The notes beneath the pieces were generated by a model that was given only the letters and a program-made list of their open reading frames with translations, was not told the DNA's origin and ran no database searches. Position numbers and translations under genes: made by a program. A stretch of 64,000 nucleotides of DNA from Plantactinospora soyae (lineage in GTDB: Bacteria > Actinomycetota > Actinomycetes > Mycobacteriales > Micromonosporaceae), in NCBI RefSeq assembly GCF_014874095.1, contig NZ_JADBEB010000001.1, positions 9,362,001 to 9,426,000 on the forward strand. Direction: 5' to 3'. Positions within the stretch are counted from its first letter, which is position 1; every line of letters begins with the position of its first letter. Below, in pieces: positions 33,053 to 42,425 of this stretch.

Positions 33053-34726
33053 TCAGACCTTGGGGGCCGGTTCGGTCGGCTCGGCCACCAACTCGGTCTC
33101 CTGCCGGGGACCCGGGACGAGCCTCGGGTCGCCCTCGTCGGCGAAGTAGTCGTCCCGCTCGGTGCCGTCGGCTCCCTCGGTCACCTTCGCGGCCCGCAGG
33201 ATCAGCGTGACGATCACCGCGACCAGCAGGTTGACCGCGACCGCGACGAGTCCGACGTAGATGGTCTTCGTCGAGCCGTCGAAGCCGAACTTCTCCAGCG
33301 GGAAGGCTGACCCGCCGAAGTGCAGCCGCTTCGTCGCCGGGTTGGGGATCTGGTAGAGCATCCACATCCCCAGGCCCATTCCGGCGGCCCAGCCGGCGAT
33401 CAGCGCGCCACGGTGGAACCAACGGGTGTAGAGGCCCAGCGCGACCGCCGGCAGCGTCTGGAGGATGATGACGCCGCCGATGAGCTGGAGGTCGATCGAG
33501 AACTGCGGGTCGAGGAAGACGATGCAGGCGACCGCGCCGACCTTGACCACCAGCGAGGTGATCTTGGAGACGTTAGCCTCCTGCGCCGGTGAGGCGTCCT
33601 TGCGCAGGTACTCCTTGTAGATGTTCCGGGTGAACAGGTTCGCGGCGGCGATCGACATGATGGCCGCCGGCACCAGTGCCCCGATCCCGATTGCCGCGAA
33701 CGCCACCCCGGCGAACCAGCTCGGGAACTGCTGCTCGAACAGCAGCGGCACCACCGTGTTGTTGTCGACGGTGCCCTCGGTCGAGCCGGGCAGTGGGGTG
33801 ACCCCGGCCGCGATGGCGGCGTACCCGAGCAGGGCGATCAACCCGAGCAGCAGGCTGTACGCCGGCAGCGCCGACATGTTCCGCTTGATCACGTCCCGGC
33901 TCCGACTGGCCAGTACGCCGGTCAGGCTGTGCGGGTACAGGAACAGCGCCAGTGCCGAGCCCAGCGCCAGGGTGATGTACTGCAACTGGTTGTTCGCGTT
34001 CAGCGTGATGCCGTCGTTCGTGGACGGACTCGCGTCGAACTTCGCGTCCGCCGCGTCGAAGATGCTCCCCCAGCCACCCAGCTTGTACGGCAGGTAGATG
34101 ATCGCCACCAGGATCACGATGTAGATCAGCGTGTCCTTGACGAACGCGATCAGCGCCGGTGCCCGCAGCCCGGACTGGTACGTGTACGCGGCCAGGATGG
34201 CGAAGGCGATGATGATCGGCAGGTGCCGGGCGATGGTGCTCTCCCCGGTCACCCCCATCGTCTTGAGCACCGCCTCGATGCCCACCAGTTGCAGCGCGAT
34301 GTACGGCATGGTCGCGACGATGCCGGTGATCGCGATGATCAGCGCCAGCGTCGGCGAGTCGAACCGCTTCCGGACGAAGTCGGCCGGGGTGACGAACCCG
34401 TGCCGGTGCGACACCGACCAGAGCCGGACCAGCACCAGGAAGACCAGCGGATAGATGATGATCGTGTACGGCACGGCGAAGAACCCGGCCGCGCCGGCCC
34501 CGAACAGCAGCGCCGGTACGGCCACGAAGGTGTACGCGGTGTAGAGGTCGCCGCCGACCAGGAACCAGGTGATCCAGCCGCCGAAGCTGCGCCCGCCGAG
34601 TCCCCACTCGTCGAGGTGGTTGATGTCCTTCGGCGCCCGCCACCGGGCCGCCACGAAGCCCATTCCGCTGACCAGCAGGAACAGGACCGCGAAGACGATG
34701 ATCTCAGTGAGATGGTCCCGCCACAC
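33053..34726 (-). CDS. mctP: Sodium:solute symporter, monocarboxylate type
   Basis: A 557-residue transporter with about 13 membrane helices and the sodium:solute symporter pattern: a start EWGLGGRSFGGWITWFLVGG and a middle ALFLYPHSLTGVLASRS. This group includes MctP, which takes up lactate, pyruvate and similar acids. The C-terminal 50 residues are cytosolic and acidic. It follows the DUF3311 gene closely, the usual pairing for this subgroup. Confidence 0.88.
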   Translation of the reverse strand: MWRDHLTEIIVFAVLFLLVSGMGFVAARWRAPKDINHLDEWGLGGRSFGGWITWFLVGGDLYTAYTFVAVPALLFGAGAAGFFAVPYTIIIYPLVFLVLVRLWSVSHRHGFVTPADFVRKRFDSPTLALIIAITGIVATMPYIALQLVGIEAVLKTMGVTGESTIARHLPIIIAFAILAAYTYQSGLRAPALIAFVKDTLIYIVILVAIIYLPYKLGGWGSIFDAADAKFDASPSTNDGITLNANNQLQYITLALGSALALFLYPHSLTGVLASRSRDVIKRNMSALPAYSLLLGLIALLGYAAIAAGVTPLPGSTEGTVDNNTVVPLLFEQQFPSWFAGVAFAAIGIGALVPAAIMSIAAANLFTRNIYKEYLRKDASPAQEANVSKITSLVVKVGAVACIVFLDPQFSIDLQLIGGVIILQTLPAVALGLYTRWFHRGALIAGWAAGMGLGMWMLYQIPNPATKRLHFGGSAFPLEKFGFDGSTKTIYVGLVAVAVNLLVAVIVTLILRAAKVTEGADGTERDDYFADEGDPRLVPGPRQETELVAEPTEPAPKV

Positions 34727-34732
34727 CGCCGC

Positions 34733-34975
34733 TCACCTCCGCTTCTTCGTCATCTGGTAGACCAGCGTCGTGGTGGAGACCCCGAGCAGGATGAAGGCCA
34801 GCTGTAGCCAGTAGAAGACCGGAAACCCGAACAGCCGGGGTGAGTCGTAGTTGAACAGCAGCGTGACCAGTGGCACCACGATCGGGATGAAGAGCAGCCA
34901 GTTCCACGGACTGTGGTCCTTCGCTCTGGACACCGCCGGGACCGGCGCCGCCTGTGGGGTGTCAGGTTCGCTCAT
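34733..34975 (-). CDS. DUF3311 small membrane subunit
   Basis: An 80-residue protein with two membrane helices (WNWLLFIPIVVPLVTLLF and FYWLQLAFILLGVSTTTLVY) and a basic end. DUF3311 proteins are regularly encoded just before an MctP-like symporter, as here with a 6-nt gap, and may form a small partner subunit of it. Confidence 0.85.
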   Translation of the reverse strand: MSEPDTPQAAPVPAVSRAKDHSPWNWLLFIPIVVPLVTLLFNYDSPRLFGFPVFYWLQLAFILLGVSTTTLVYQMTKKRR

Positions 34976-35293
34976 GCCGTCACCTCGCTGCGCTCGGCGC
35001 CGTCGTGAGCTGTTCCAGCCCTGGACCGGCTGATTCGCTCGCTTCGCTCGCTCATACCGGAACTCCTCCGGGACTGTCCGTCATGGATCTACATGTGACG
35101 CCGGAGGTTAGGGCAGAGTGACGGCCGTCACCTGGCCACCTCGGGACCGTTGCGCCCAACGGCGACCACGGTGCGCCGAATGGTGACCAACGGGACCAAC
35201 AAGGCCCGCATAGCGGATCTTTCAGATCAAAGAACAGATCGAAGGCCGGCGATAGGCCTTGATCGCCGGTCGGGAGGTTGCCATGCTGACCGG
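34976..35293. other. Divergent promoter region
   Basis: A gene-free stretch between the DUF3311/mctP operon and the hydrolase gene. It contains the simple repeat CGCTCGCTTCGCTCGCTC near 35037. I see no certain promoter. Confidence 0.45.
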
Positions 35294-36172
35294 GTGCCGA
35301 GATTCCGCTCGTACGACACCACCGAACTGGCGTACCACGTGCTCGGCTCCGGGCCACCGTTGGTCTGCCTGCCCGGGGGGCCGGCCAGAGCGTCGAGCTA
35401 CCTCGGCGACCTGGGCGGACTGAGCCGGGAACGCACCCTGCTCAAGCTCGATCTGCGCGGCAGCGGCGAGTCGGCTGTGCCGGAGGATCCCGCGAGCTAC
35501 CGGTGCGACCGGCTCGTGGACGACGTCGAGGCGTACCGGATCCACCTCGGACTGGACCGGATGGACCTGCTGGCCCACTCCGCCGCCGGAAACCTCGCCG
35601 AGCTGTACGCGGCCCGGTTCCCCCACCGGCTGGCCCGACTCGTACTGGTCGCGCCCGGCCTGCGGTCGGTCGGGGTGGAGACGGTCGGCTTCGCCGAGGC
35701 GGTCGCCGCCCGGTCAACCCAGTGGTGGTACCCGGAGGCGAAGGCGGCGATGGACGCCTGGCAGGAGGCGGCGACCCGGGGCGCGGCACCCGAAGAAATC
35801 GCGGCGCACCGCACCGCCGCCGCCCCGTTCGCGTACGGGCGGTGGGACGAGCGGGCCCGGGCACACGTCGAGGCCGAACAGGAGGAGCGGTCCGGACCGG
35901 CCTCCGCCGGGTACTACGCCGGGTTCGCCCCGGACGTCGCGGCGGTTCGCGCGGCACTGACCGGACTCGACGCCCCGGTACTGATCGTGGCCGGTGAACT
36001 GGACCCCGCGCCGACGCCGCAGGCCGCCGAACTGCTCGCCGCGCTCTTCCCGAAGGCCGAGGTCGCGGTCCAGGACGGCGCCAGCCACTCCCCCTGGATC
36101 GACGACCACGGCAGGTTCGTCAAGACCGTGCTCGCCTTCCTCGCCGACGGGCGTCCCGCCGACGAGCGCTGA
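35294..36172 (+). CDS. Alpha/beta hydrolase, proline-iminopeptidase-like
   Basis: A 292-residue hydrolase with the fold order of proline iminopeptidase-like enzymes: an oxyanion loop LVCLPGGPARASSYLGDLGG, nucleophile elbow LLAHSAAGNLAEL with the Ser, an Asp in VLIVAGELDPAPTPQ and a late His in VQDGASHSPWIDDHG. GTG 35294 begins the conserved part; upstream in-frame sequence reads as non-coding. The true substrate is unknown. Confidence 0.82.
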   Translation: MPRFRSYDTTELAYHVLGSGPPLVCLPGGPARASSYLGDLGGLSRERTLLKLDLRGSGESAVPEDPASYRCDRLVDDVEAYRIHLGLDRMDLLAHSAAGNLAELYAARFPHRLARLVLVAPGLRSVGVETVGFAEAVAARSTQWWYPEAKAAMDAWQEAATRGAAPEEIAAHRTAAAPFAYGRWDERARAHVEAEQEERSGPASAGYYAGFAPDVAAVRAALTGLDAPVLIVAGELDPAPTPQAAELLAALFPKAEVAVQDGASHSPWIDDHGRFVKTVLAFLADGRPADER

Positions 36173-36200
36173 ACTTCACGGGCACCCGGGAGGTCAGGGG

Positions 36201-37421
36201 TCAGATCCCGGCCAGGTGGGCGGTGTCGTTGACGGTCCGGACCGCCATCCCGCCGTCCGGCCAGATGTCCATGAGGGACAGGCCGGCCGGATCGAGGTAG
36301 AGCCGGTGCAGGAAGGCGTCCGTCGCGGCGAGCGCGTCCCGCAGCGCGATCTTCACCGGCGAGACGTGCGAGACCACCACCACCGTCTCCCCCGGGTACG
36401 AGTCCAGCAGCTTGGCCATCGCCCGGTTCACCCGGATGGTCACCTCGACGAAGGACTCCCCGCCCGGCGGGGCGACTGCCGGCGAGGCCAGCCAGGCGTC
36501 GAGTTCGGCCGGCCACCGCTCGCGTACCTCGGCGAAGGTCCGACCCTCCCAGTCGCCGAAGTCGCACTCGATCAGGTCCGGCTCGACCACCAGCGGTACG
36601 CCACCGAGCCCACCGGCGATGATCCCGGCCATCGACGTACACCGGGACAGCGGTGAGCTGACCACGGCGGCGACCGAGGAGACCAGGCCGGCCACCCGGC
36701 GGGCCGCCGCCCCGGCCTGGGCCAGGCCACGGTCGGAGAGCGGTACGTCGCCCCGGCCGGAGTACCGGCCCCGCTGGGTGTACTCCGTCTCGCCGTGCCG
36801 GAGCAGCAGCAACCGGGTGGCGGTGTCCGACGGTCGCGGCTCCCAGGAACTCTTCGCCGTGGACCCCTGGGCGGCGACCTCGTGGGACTTTGCCCGCCCG
36901 CTCGGATCGGCGGGTGCCTCGGCCCCGCCGGACTCGGCCGCCGGCCCGGTGGCGGCGGTGTCCCGGGAGACGCTCGGCACCTTGCCGGCGGCCAGGTCCA
37001 TCGCCGCGTTGGCGAGCGCGTCGGCGTGCCGGTTCCGCTCCCGGGGAATCCAGGTGTACGACACCGAGTCGAACCGGCGGACCAGGCCGGCCGCCTGGGC
37101 GGCGAGCGGCCGGAGCCCGGCGTTCTTGATCTGCCAGCGGCCGGCCATCTGCTCGACGACCAGCTTGGAGTCCATCCGTACCTCGACCCCGGCCGCCCCC
37201 GTCTCGCGGGCGGCCTCCAGCCCGGCGATCAGGCCCCGGTACTCCGCGACGTTGTTGGTGGCGACGCCGATCGACTCGGAGCGCTCGGCCAGCACCTCGC
37301 CGGTACCGGCGTCCCGGACCACGGCGCCGTAGCCGGCCGGACCGGGGTTGCCCCGCGCGCCGCCGTCCGCCTCCACCACGACCCTACGACCGGGCACCGG
37401 TCCCCCCTCGATTCTGGTCAT
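36201..37421 (-). CDS. Bifunctional RNase H / acid phosphatase
   Basis: A 406-residue two-domain protein like M. tuberculosis Rv2228c. Residues 13-145 are RNase HI (EADGGARGNPGPAGYGAVVR, the Glu in NNVAEYRGL, and the Asp of RHADALAN). Residues about 200-400 are a histidine-phosphatase domain (LLLLRHGETEYTQRGRYSGR; VVVVSHVSPVKIA). It removes RNA from RNA-DNA hybrids, and the second domain is linked in the family to alpha-ribazole phosphatase activity of cobalamin synthesis. It begins 9 nt after the zinc-ribbon gene. Confidence 0.93.
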   Translation of the reverse strand: MTRIEGGPVPGRRVVVEADGGARGNPGPAGYGAVVRDAGTGEVLAERSESIGVATNNVAEYRGLIAGLEAARETGAAGVEVRMDSKLVVEQMAGRWQIKNAGLRPLAAQAAGLVRRFDSVSYTWIPRERNRHADALANAAMDLAAGKVPSVSRDTAATGPAAESGGAEAPADPSGRAKSHEVAAQGSTAKSSWEPRPSDTATRLLLLRHGETEYTQRGRYSGRGDVPLSDRGLAQAGAAARRVAGLVSSVAAVVSSPLSRCTSMAGIIAGGLGGVPLVVEPDLIECDFGDWEGRTFAEVRERWPAELDAWLASPAVAPPGGESFVEVTIRVNRAMAKLLDSYPGETVVVVSHVSPVKIALRDALAATDAFLHRLYLDPAGLSLMDIWPDGGMAVRTVNDTAHLAGI

Positions 37422-37430
37422 CGACTACGG

Positions 37431-38171
37431 TCACAGCCCCGACTCGGCGGTACGCACCATGATCCGCCGGCACTCCTCACAGCGCACCACCTCGTCCGGT
37501 GCGGCGGCCCGGATCCGGGCCCGGTCCGCGCCGTACAGGTCCAGCCGGCAGCCGCCGCAGCGTCCGCCCTGCATCAGCGCCGCGCCGAGCCCGCCCGAGG
37601 TTTCCCGGATCTTGTCGTAGAGCGTCACCAGGTCGGCCGGCAGGTCGTCCGCGAGCGGCTGCCGCGCGCCGACCTTGAACTCCTGCTCCTTGGTGATCTC
37701 GGCAAGGGTCTGGTTCCGCCGTTCCTCGGTCTCGGCACGCCGCTCCCGAATCGCCGTGAGCCGCTGTCCGATCCCGTCGAGTACGCCCTGCGCGGTTTCC
37801 CGCTGCTCCATCAGCTCCAGCTCGGCGTCCTCCAGCTCGGTCTGCCGCCGGTTGAGCGAGGCCATCTCGTGCTGCAACGCCTCCAGTTCCCGGGCCGGGC
37901 CGGAGCCGACCGTCAGCCGCGCCTGGTCCCGGTCCTTGCGGATCCGGACCTGCTCGACGTCCCGTTCCAGCCGGGCGATGTCACGATCCAGGTCGTCCAC
38001 CGCCACCTGGGCCCGGACCCGCTCGTCCTCCAGCCCGGACAGCTCCCGGGCCTGCGCCTCCAGCTCGGCGTGCTCGGGCAGCGTACGGCGCCGGTGGGCG
38101 AGCTGCGCCAGCCCGGTGTCGATCGCCTGTAAGTCGAGCAGACGACGCTGGTCCTTCGGGTCGGCCTTCAT
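37431..38171 (-). CDS. Zinc-ribbon coiled-coil protein (CT398/Rv2229c type)
   Basis: A 246-residue protein. Residues 5-180 form a long antiparallel coiled coil rich in Glu, Arg and Leu. The C-terminus is a four-cysteine zinc ribbon (GGRCGGCRLDLYG and VVRCEECRRIMVR). The group may bind nucleic acid or bridge protein partners; its exact job is not known. It is coupled to the upstream Nif3-like gene by ATGA and is followed by the RNase H gene, the conserved actinobacterial order. Confidence 0.88.
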   Translation of the reverse strand: MKADPKDQRRLLDLQAIDTGLAQLAHRRRTLPEHAELEAQARELSGLEDERVRAQVAVDDLDRDIARLERDVEQVRIRKDRDQARLTVGSGPARELEALQHEMASLNRRQTELEDAELELMEQRETAQGVLDGIGQRLTAIRERRAETEERRNQTLAEITKEQEFKVGARQPLADDLPADLVTLYDKIRETSGGLGAALMQGGRCGGCRLDLYGADRARIRAAAPDEVVRCEECRRIMVRTAESGL

Positions 38172-39109
38172 CGGCGGGACTCCTTGTCCACTGGAGATGC
38201 GGGGGATGCCATGGGAGGTGCGGGATGTACCGCGGGTGCGGAGGAGGCAGCGTGCACCGTCCAGGGGTCGGTGTCCAGATCGGACACCACGGTCTCGACG
38301 GGAAGCCGCTTCCGCAGGTGTTCGGCGACGTCGTCCAGCCAGGGCCGCTCCGTCGCCCAGTGGGCGGCGTCCAGCAGGGCCGGCCCGCCGCCGGCGAGGT
38401 GCTCGCTGACCGGATGGTGGCGCAGGTCGGCGGTGAGGTACGCGTCGACACCGGCCCGCTCGGCGTCGGCGAGGTAGGAGTCGCCGGCCCCGCCGCTGAC
38501 CGCCACGGTCCGGACCAGCCGGTCCGGCTCGCCCGCGGCGCGTACGCCCCAGGCGGTGGGCGGCAGCACCTGGGCGGCGTACGCGGCCAGGTCGGCGAGC
38601 GTCATCGGGGTGGGCAGCCGGCCGATCCGGCCGATTCCCCGCCCCTGCCCCACCGCCGGGTCGCCCGGGGCGGGCGGAACCAGTGGACGCAGGTCGATCA
38701 GGCCCAGTCGGGCGGCCAGCGCGTCGGAGACGCCCGGACTGGCCACGTCGGCGTTGGTGTGCGCGACGTACAGCGCGACGTCGTTCTTGATCAGCTCGTG
38801 CACGATCCGGCCCTTGTAGGTGGTGGCGGCCACCGACGAGACGCCACGGAGCAGGAGCGGATGATGCGCCACGATCAGGTCGGCCCGCTGGTCGAGCGCT
38901 TCCGCGACGGTCTCGGGCACCACGTCGACAACGCAGCAGACCCGACGTACCGGGGCGGAGGGATCACCGACCACCAGACCCACCCGGTCCCACCCCTGCG
39001 CCCAGGCCGGCGGATAACGCTCGTCGAGCGTCGCCACGACGTCGGCCACACTGACCTTCGGAGATCCGGATGCACCCACGGCGGCCCAGCTTACCGGCGA
39101 TGGCACCAC
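38168..39109 (-). CDS. Nif3-like dinuclear metal-centre protein
   Basis: A 313-residue member of the Nif3/YbgI family. It has metal-binding HHPLLLRGVSSV, HTNADVASPGV and the late HHPVSEHLAG and DAAHWATERPWLDDVAEHL pattern. Family members form hexamers with two metal ions per subunit and have been linked to GTP cyclohydrolase-like roles. The first 20 residues are uncertain, since a later GTG could serve as start. First gene of the Nif3, zinc-ribbon, RNase H operon. Confidence 0.9.
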   Translation of the reverse strand: MVPSPVSWAAVGASGSPKVSVADVVATLDERYPPAWAQGWDRVGLVVGDPSAPVRRVCCVVDVVPETVAEALDQRADLIVAHHPLLLRGVSSVAATTYKGRIVHELIKNDVALYVAHTNADVASPGVSDALAARLGLIDLRPLVPPAPGDPAVGQGRGIGRIGRLPTPMTLADLAAYAAQVLPPTAWGVRAAGEPDRLVRTVAVSGGAGDSYLADAERAGVDAYLTADLRHHPVSEHLAGGGPALLDAAHWATERPWLDDVAEHLRKRLPVETVVSDLDTDPWTVHAASSAPAVHPAPPMASPASPVDKESRR

Positions 39110-39194
39110 GGTGGCGTCGGCGGCGTCGCTCCGGGCCCCGTCGAGCGTACGGCGACCTCGCTCCGGCCCGCCCCGGCCGCCGTCGGCCGGGAAC

Positions 39195-39764
39195 TCAGCC
39201 GAGCTGACCGCTGACCGAGAATCTGCTCCGCAGCGCCGTGACGGCCATCTCCCACGGAAAACTCTCCAGGTGACGCTCGCCCATGCCCGGCGGATGCAGC
39301 GGCATGACGTGGTCGCCGAAGAGCACCGTGACGTCCCAGTCCCGGAGGCGGGCGATGCTCTCCCGGAAGGCCGGATGCGCCGCCATCGCGGCGTTCGTGA
39401 ACGGCATCGCCACGATCGGCAGCCCCTTGCCCAGTCCCTCGACCAGAAGACCGAGGGCGAGCGTGTCGGCGATGCCGGCGGCCCACTTGTTGATCGTGTT
39501 GACCGTGGCCGGACAGACGATCATGGCGTCCGCGTCGGGCAGCACGTCCGGATCCCCCGGGTTCTTGTACGTCGACCGCACCGGATGCCCGGTCTGTCGG
39601 GTCAACGCCGGTACGTCGGTGAACTTCGTCCCGTCCGGGGTCAGGATGACGCACACGTCCCATCCGTCACGCTGCCCCGAGTCGACCAGCCGGCCGACGT
39701 CCCGGGTCACCGGCGAACCGCAGGCGAGCACGTACAGCACCCGTGATCCCGTCGTCTCCGTCAC
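39195..39764 (-). CDS. Flavoprotein of the phosphopantothenoylcysteine-decarboxylase fold
   Basis: A 189-residue HFCD-type flavoprotein. The FMN-binding pieces are VLYVLACGSPVTRDVGRLVD, the PATVNTINKWAAGIADTLAL segment typical of the fold, and a late IVAMPFTNAAMAAHPAFRES. Such stand-alone flavoproteins occur near XRE-TPR regulators in actinomycetes and have no settled role. It lies 22 nt downstream of the regulator gene and is likely in its operon. Confidence 0.82.
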   Translation of the reverse strand: MTETTGSRVLYVLACGSPVTRDVGRLVDSGQRDGWDVCVILTPDGTKFTDVPALTRQTGHPVRSTYKNPGDPDVLPDADAMIVCPATVNTINKWAAGIADTLALGLLVEGLGKGLPIVAMPFTNAAMAAHPAFRESIARLRDWDVTVLFGDHVMPLHPPGMGERHLESFPWEMAVTALRSRFSVSGQLG

Positions 39765-39786
39765 GGGGCAATCCCGCGCAGCGCGG

Positions 39787-41019
39787 TCATATTCCTACTC
39801 CCATGTGCTCAGCCAACTCCGCAAACGGCGCCGGCGGCGCACCCCTTGTGCGACGGAGCACGTTTGACATCACCTCGTGCGCGATCGGCCGGCACCGGAT
39901 CTCGGACGGAGCGAGCCGGTCGCCGTCGACCAGCGCCTCGCCGGCCTTGTCCAGGTCGCCGATCTGCGCGAACCCCCGGGCCAGGTCCAGCATGTGATGG
40001 GCCCGCCGCTCCGGCAGCAGCGCGTTGAACCCGTCCTGCCCCATGATCTTCTGCTCGTGGGTGTCGACCGCCTGCCAGCCCTCGCCGAGTTCCACCGCCG
40101 CCGCGGCCCGGTGCAGTTCCAGGTTCGTCGGCCCGAAACTGGTCCAGTAGTGGTTCTGGTCGCTCCCGAGCGCCCCGGCCACCTCCTCGGCGCCGTTCAC
40201 CAGGTCCCGGACCGTGTTGTTGTCACCCATCCGGGCGGCCGCCATCGCACCCTGCAACAGCAGCATCCCGTAGACCGAGAGCCGCTCCGGGTTCGAGTCG
40301 TTGCCGCCGCCCGGCGCGAGCCGGTTGGCGACGCTGACGTTGACCTCCAGCGCCGGCCGGGCCCGGCCGAGCGCCAGCAGCGCGCTGCCGACCCGGTAGG
40401 TGGCCACGCCGGCCAGCAGCGGATCGTCGGCCCGCTGCGACACCGCCATCGAGCGATCGGCGGCGAGCCAGGCCAACTCGTACTCGCCCAGCTTGCGCAG
40501 CGCCGACGAGGCGATCTGGTACACCTGCCCCAGCAGGTGGGCGGCCGGCTGGGCATCGTCCCCGTTGGCGACGCTGTCCAGCGCCTGCGCGTCCCGGACC
40601 AGCTTCGGCAGCGCCCGGGTCAGTACGCCGTACCGGGCGTACTGGAAGGTCAGCCAGGCGTGGTTCACCGACTTGGTCATCTCGGCCAGCGACGGCGGCT
40701 GCGGAGTCGTCGCGAAGAACGTACTCATCGAGTCGTAGCGCTCCAGCGCAGAGCGGATCTCCTCCACCTCGACCTCGTCGATGCAGGTGAGGCCGTCGGC
40801 CCGGCGTTCGGGCTCCTTGCCGAGCAGCAGCGAGGCGTCGAGCTGCAGGACGTCGGCGATCTCGTACAGCACGGAGAACTTGTCCAACCGGCGTACGCCC
40901 CGCTCGACCTTGTCCACCCAGCTCTTCGACTTTCCGAGCCGATCGGCGAAGACCTGCTGCGACATCTTGCGGCGACCGCGCCAGTAGGCGACCCGGCGAC
41001 CGATCGGCAGCTCATCCAC
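39787..41019 (-). CDS. XRE-family regulator with TPR-like C-terminal region
   Basis: A 410-residue protein. Residues 1-65 are an XRE helix-turn-helix (GRRVAYWRGRRKMSQQVFAD, KSKSWVDKVERGVRRLD). The remainder is a helical repeat region of TPR type. GTG 41019 has a GGAGG site and lies just before the HTH; the longer frame to 41223 reads as non-coding. It faces the Prim-Pol gene across 238 bp. Such regulators in streptomycetes link development or antibiotic control to peptide or nucleotide signals; the ligand is unknown here. Confidence 0.82.
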   Translation of the reverse strand: MDELPIGRRVAYWRGRRKMSQQVFADRLGKSKSWVDKVERGVRRLDKFSVLYEIADVLQLDASLLLGKEPERRADGLTCIDEVEVEEIRSALERYDSMSTFFATTPQPPSLAEMTKSVNHAWLTFQYARYGVLTRALPKLVRDAQALDSVANGDDAQPAAHLLGQVYQIASSALRKLGEYELAWLAADRSMAVSQRADDPLLAGVATYRVGSALLALGRARPALEVNVSVANRLAPGGGNDSNPERLSVYGMLLLQGAMAAARMGDNNTVRDLVNGAEEVAGALGSDQNHYWTSFGPTNLELHRAAAAVELGEGWQAVDTHEQKIMGQDGFNALLPERRAHHMLDLARGFAQIGDLDKAGEALVDGDRLAPSEIRCRPIAHEVMSNVLRRTRGAPPAPFAELAEHMGVGI

Positions 41020-41257
41020 GTCCGCCCCTCCTCTCTGCGTCGACGACGCCTCCGGCGGCCGGAAGAACACCCCGACCAAAGCGTGATGACCTCGTGTCTG
41101 TGCTGGTCGCACAGCATGTACGTCACCCCACAGGCGGCCGCTCGTAGCTTTCGATGCAACTTGCGGCTGTCTGACCGGACAAACGACCGCGCCATGACGC
41201 CAGTGACGGGCTTCGACCTGCATAACTGGCTGAGATCGTCAATTTAGGGGGTTCGCC

Positions 41258-41941
41258 ATGATGTGGGGAAGAGTCCGTCCGCCCACAGTCCGGCTCAGCC
41301 AACTCGACCGGGTCCGGCTGCGCCGGGTCGCCGTCCGCTACGCGGGGCACGGCTGGGACGTCACACCCGGCGCCTGCCTGGCCCGACATCGATTCGTCTG
41401 CGGCCGGGCCGGCTGCCCGACCACCGGCTGCCATCCCGCCCTTGAGCAGTGGGAACAGACCGCCACCGCCGATCCGGCCCGGGTCGCCACCTGGTGGCGG
41501 ATCCGTCCGCACGCGATCCTGCTGGCCACCGGACGGGCCTTCGACGTCCTGGAGGTCCCCGCCTACCTCGGCCGGTACGCGCTGGAACAGGCCCGCCCCC
41601 GGCTGTACGGCGCCGTCTCCGGTCAGCTGCGCGGCCCGGTGGCGATCACCCCGGGTGGGCGGTGGATGTTCCTGGTCCGTTCCGGCGAGCCGCTGCGGCC
41701 GGAGCTGGACAACTCCCTCTACGTGGTCCGGCACGGCCCCGGCTCGTGGATTCCGGCCCCGCCGACCCGGCTGCCGGAGGGGACGGTCCGCTGGGCCGTC
41801 TCGCCGGAGGAGAGCCGGTGGCGGCTGGCCGATCCGTACTGCGTACAGGAGTTGCTCATCGAGGCGCTGGAAGTCGTCACGCCCTCCCTGCCCGCCCCGC
41901 TCTTCCCCGCCCACCTGCCGGTCCCACGCCGAGGCTTCTGA
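41258..41941 (+). CDS. Bifunctional primase/polymerase N-terminal domain protein
   Basis: A 227-residue protein resembling the Prim-Pol (archaeo-eukaryotic primase) domain found alone in many actinomycetes. It has a zinc-like knuckle CGRAGCPTTGCHP and WEQTATADPARVATWW, followed by GRAFDVLEVP, the usual place of a catalytic acidic pair. Only one acidic residue stands there (FDVLEVP), so polymerase activity is uncertain. It is divergent from the XRE-TPR gene, an arrangement often conserved. Confidence 0.72.
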   Translation: MMWGRVRPPTVRLSQLDRVRLRRVAVRYAGHGWDVTPGACLARHRFVCGRAGCPTTGCHPALEQWEQTATADPARVATWWRIRPHAILLATGRAFDVLEVPAYLGRYALEQARPRLYGAVSGQLRGPVAITPGGRWMFLVRSGEPLRPELDNSLYVVRHGPGSWIPAPPTRLPEGTVRWAVSPEESRWRLADPYCVQELLIEALEVVTPSLPAPLFPAHLPVPRRGF

Positions 41942-42135
41942 GCCGCCCCGGTGGGCCGGGTCCAGGCGGGCGGTCCGGGCCCGGTCGTACGGTCCGACCC
42001 CGGTCGTACGGTCCCCGCCCACCTGCCCGGTCCCGACCGACCGCTCGCAGGGCCGGCCAGGAGAAGCGTGAGAGCCGGCCCGGACCGGGTACTCCGGCGG
42101 CGGACTGGTAGACGTCTGAGGAGAGGGCCCTGGCC

Positions 42136-42390
42136 ATGCTCAGCAAAGAGGATCAGCGCCGGTTTGACGAGATCACGCACCAGCTCCGCGTAACCGATCC
42201 GGAGTTCGTCGCCCGGCTGGGCGACCGGAGCAGGCTCCGCCGTGCCCGACTGATACTCGTGTTGACCTTCGTATTGTGGGCCACGGTACCGGCCCTGGTC
42301 GTCCTCGGCGGCTGGCTGGCCGTGGCGATCGCCCCGGCGGTCCTGGTCGCGGCCACCCTGTTGATGTGGCAGGCGCGACGGAACCGGTGA
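42136..42390 (+). CDS. DUF3040 membrane protein
   Basis: An 84-residue protein with a hydrophilic start (MLSKEDQRRFDEITHQLRVT) and two membrane helices (ARLILVLTFVLWATVPALVV and WLAVAIAPAVLVAATLLMW). DUF3040 proteins are actinobacterial and of unknown role. Confidence 0.85.
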   Translation: MLSKEDQRRFDEITHQLRVTDPEFVARLGDRSRLRRARLILVLTFVLWATVPALVVLGGWLAVAIAPAVLVAATLLMWQARRNR

Positions 42391-42425
42391 GCCCGGCTGC
42401 CCGGTCGCCCGGGTGGCGCTACCGC

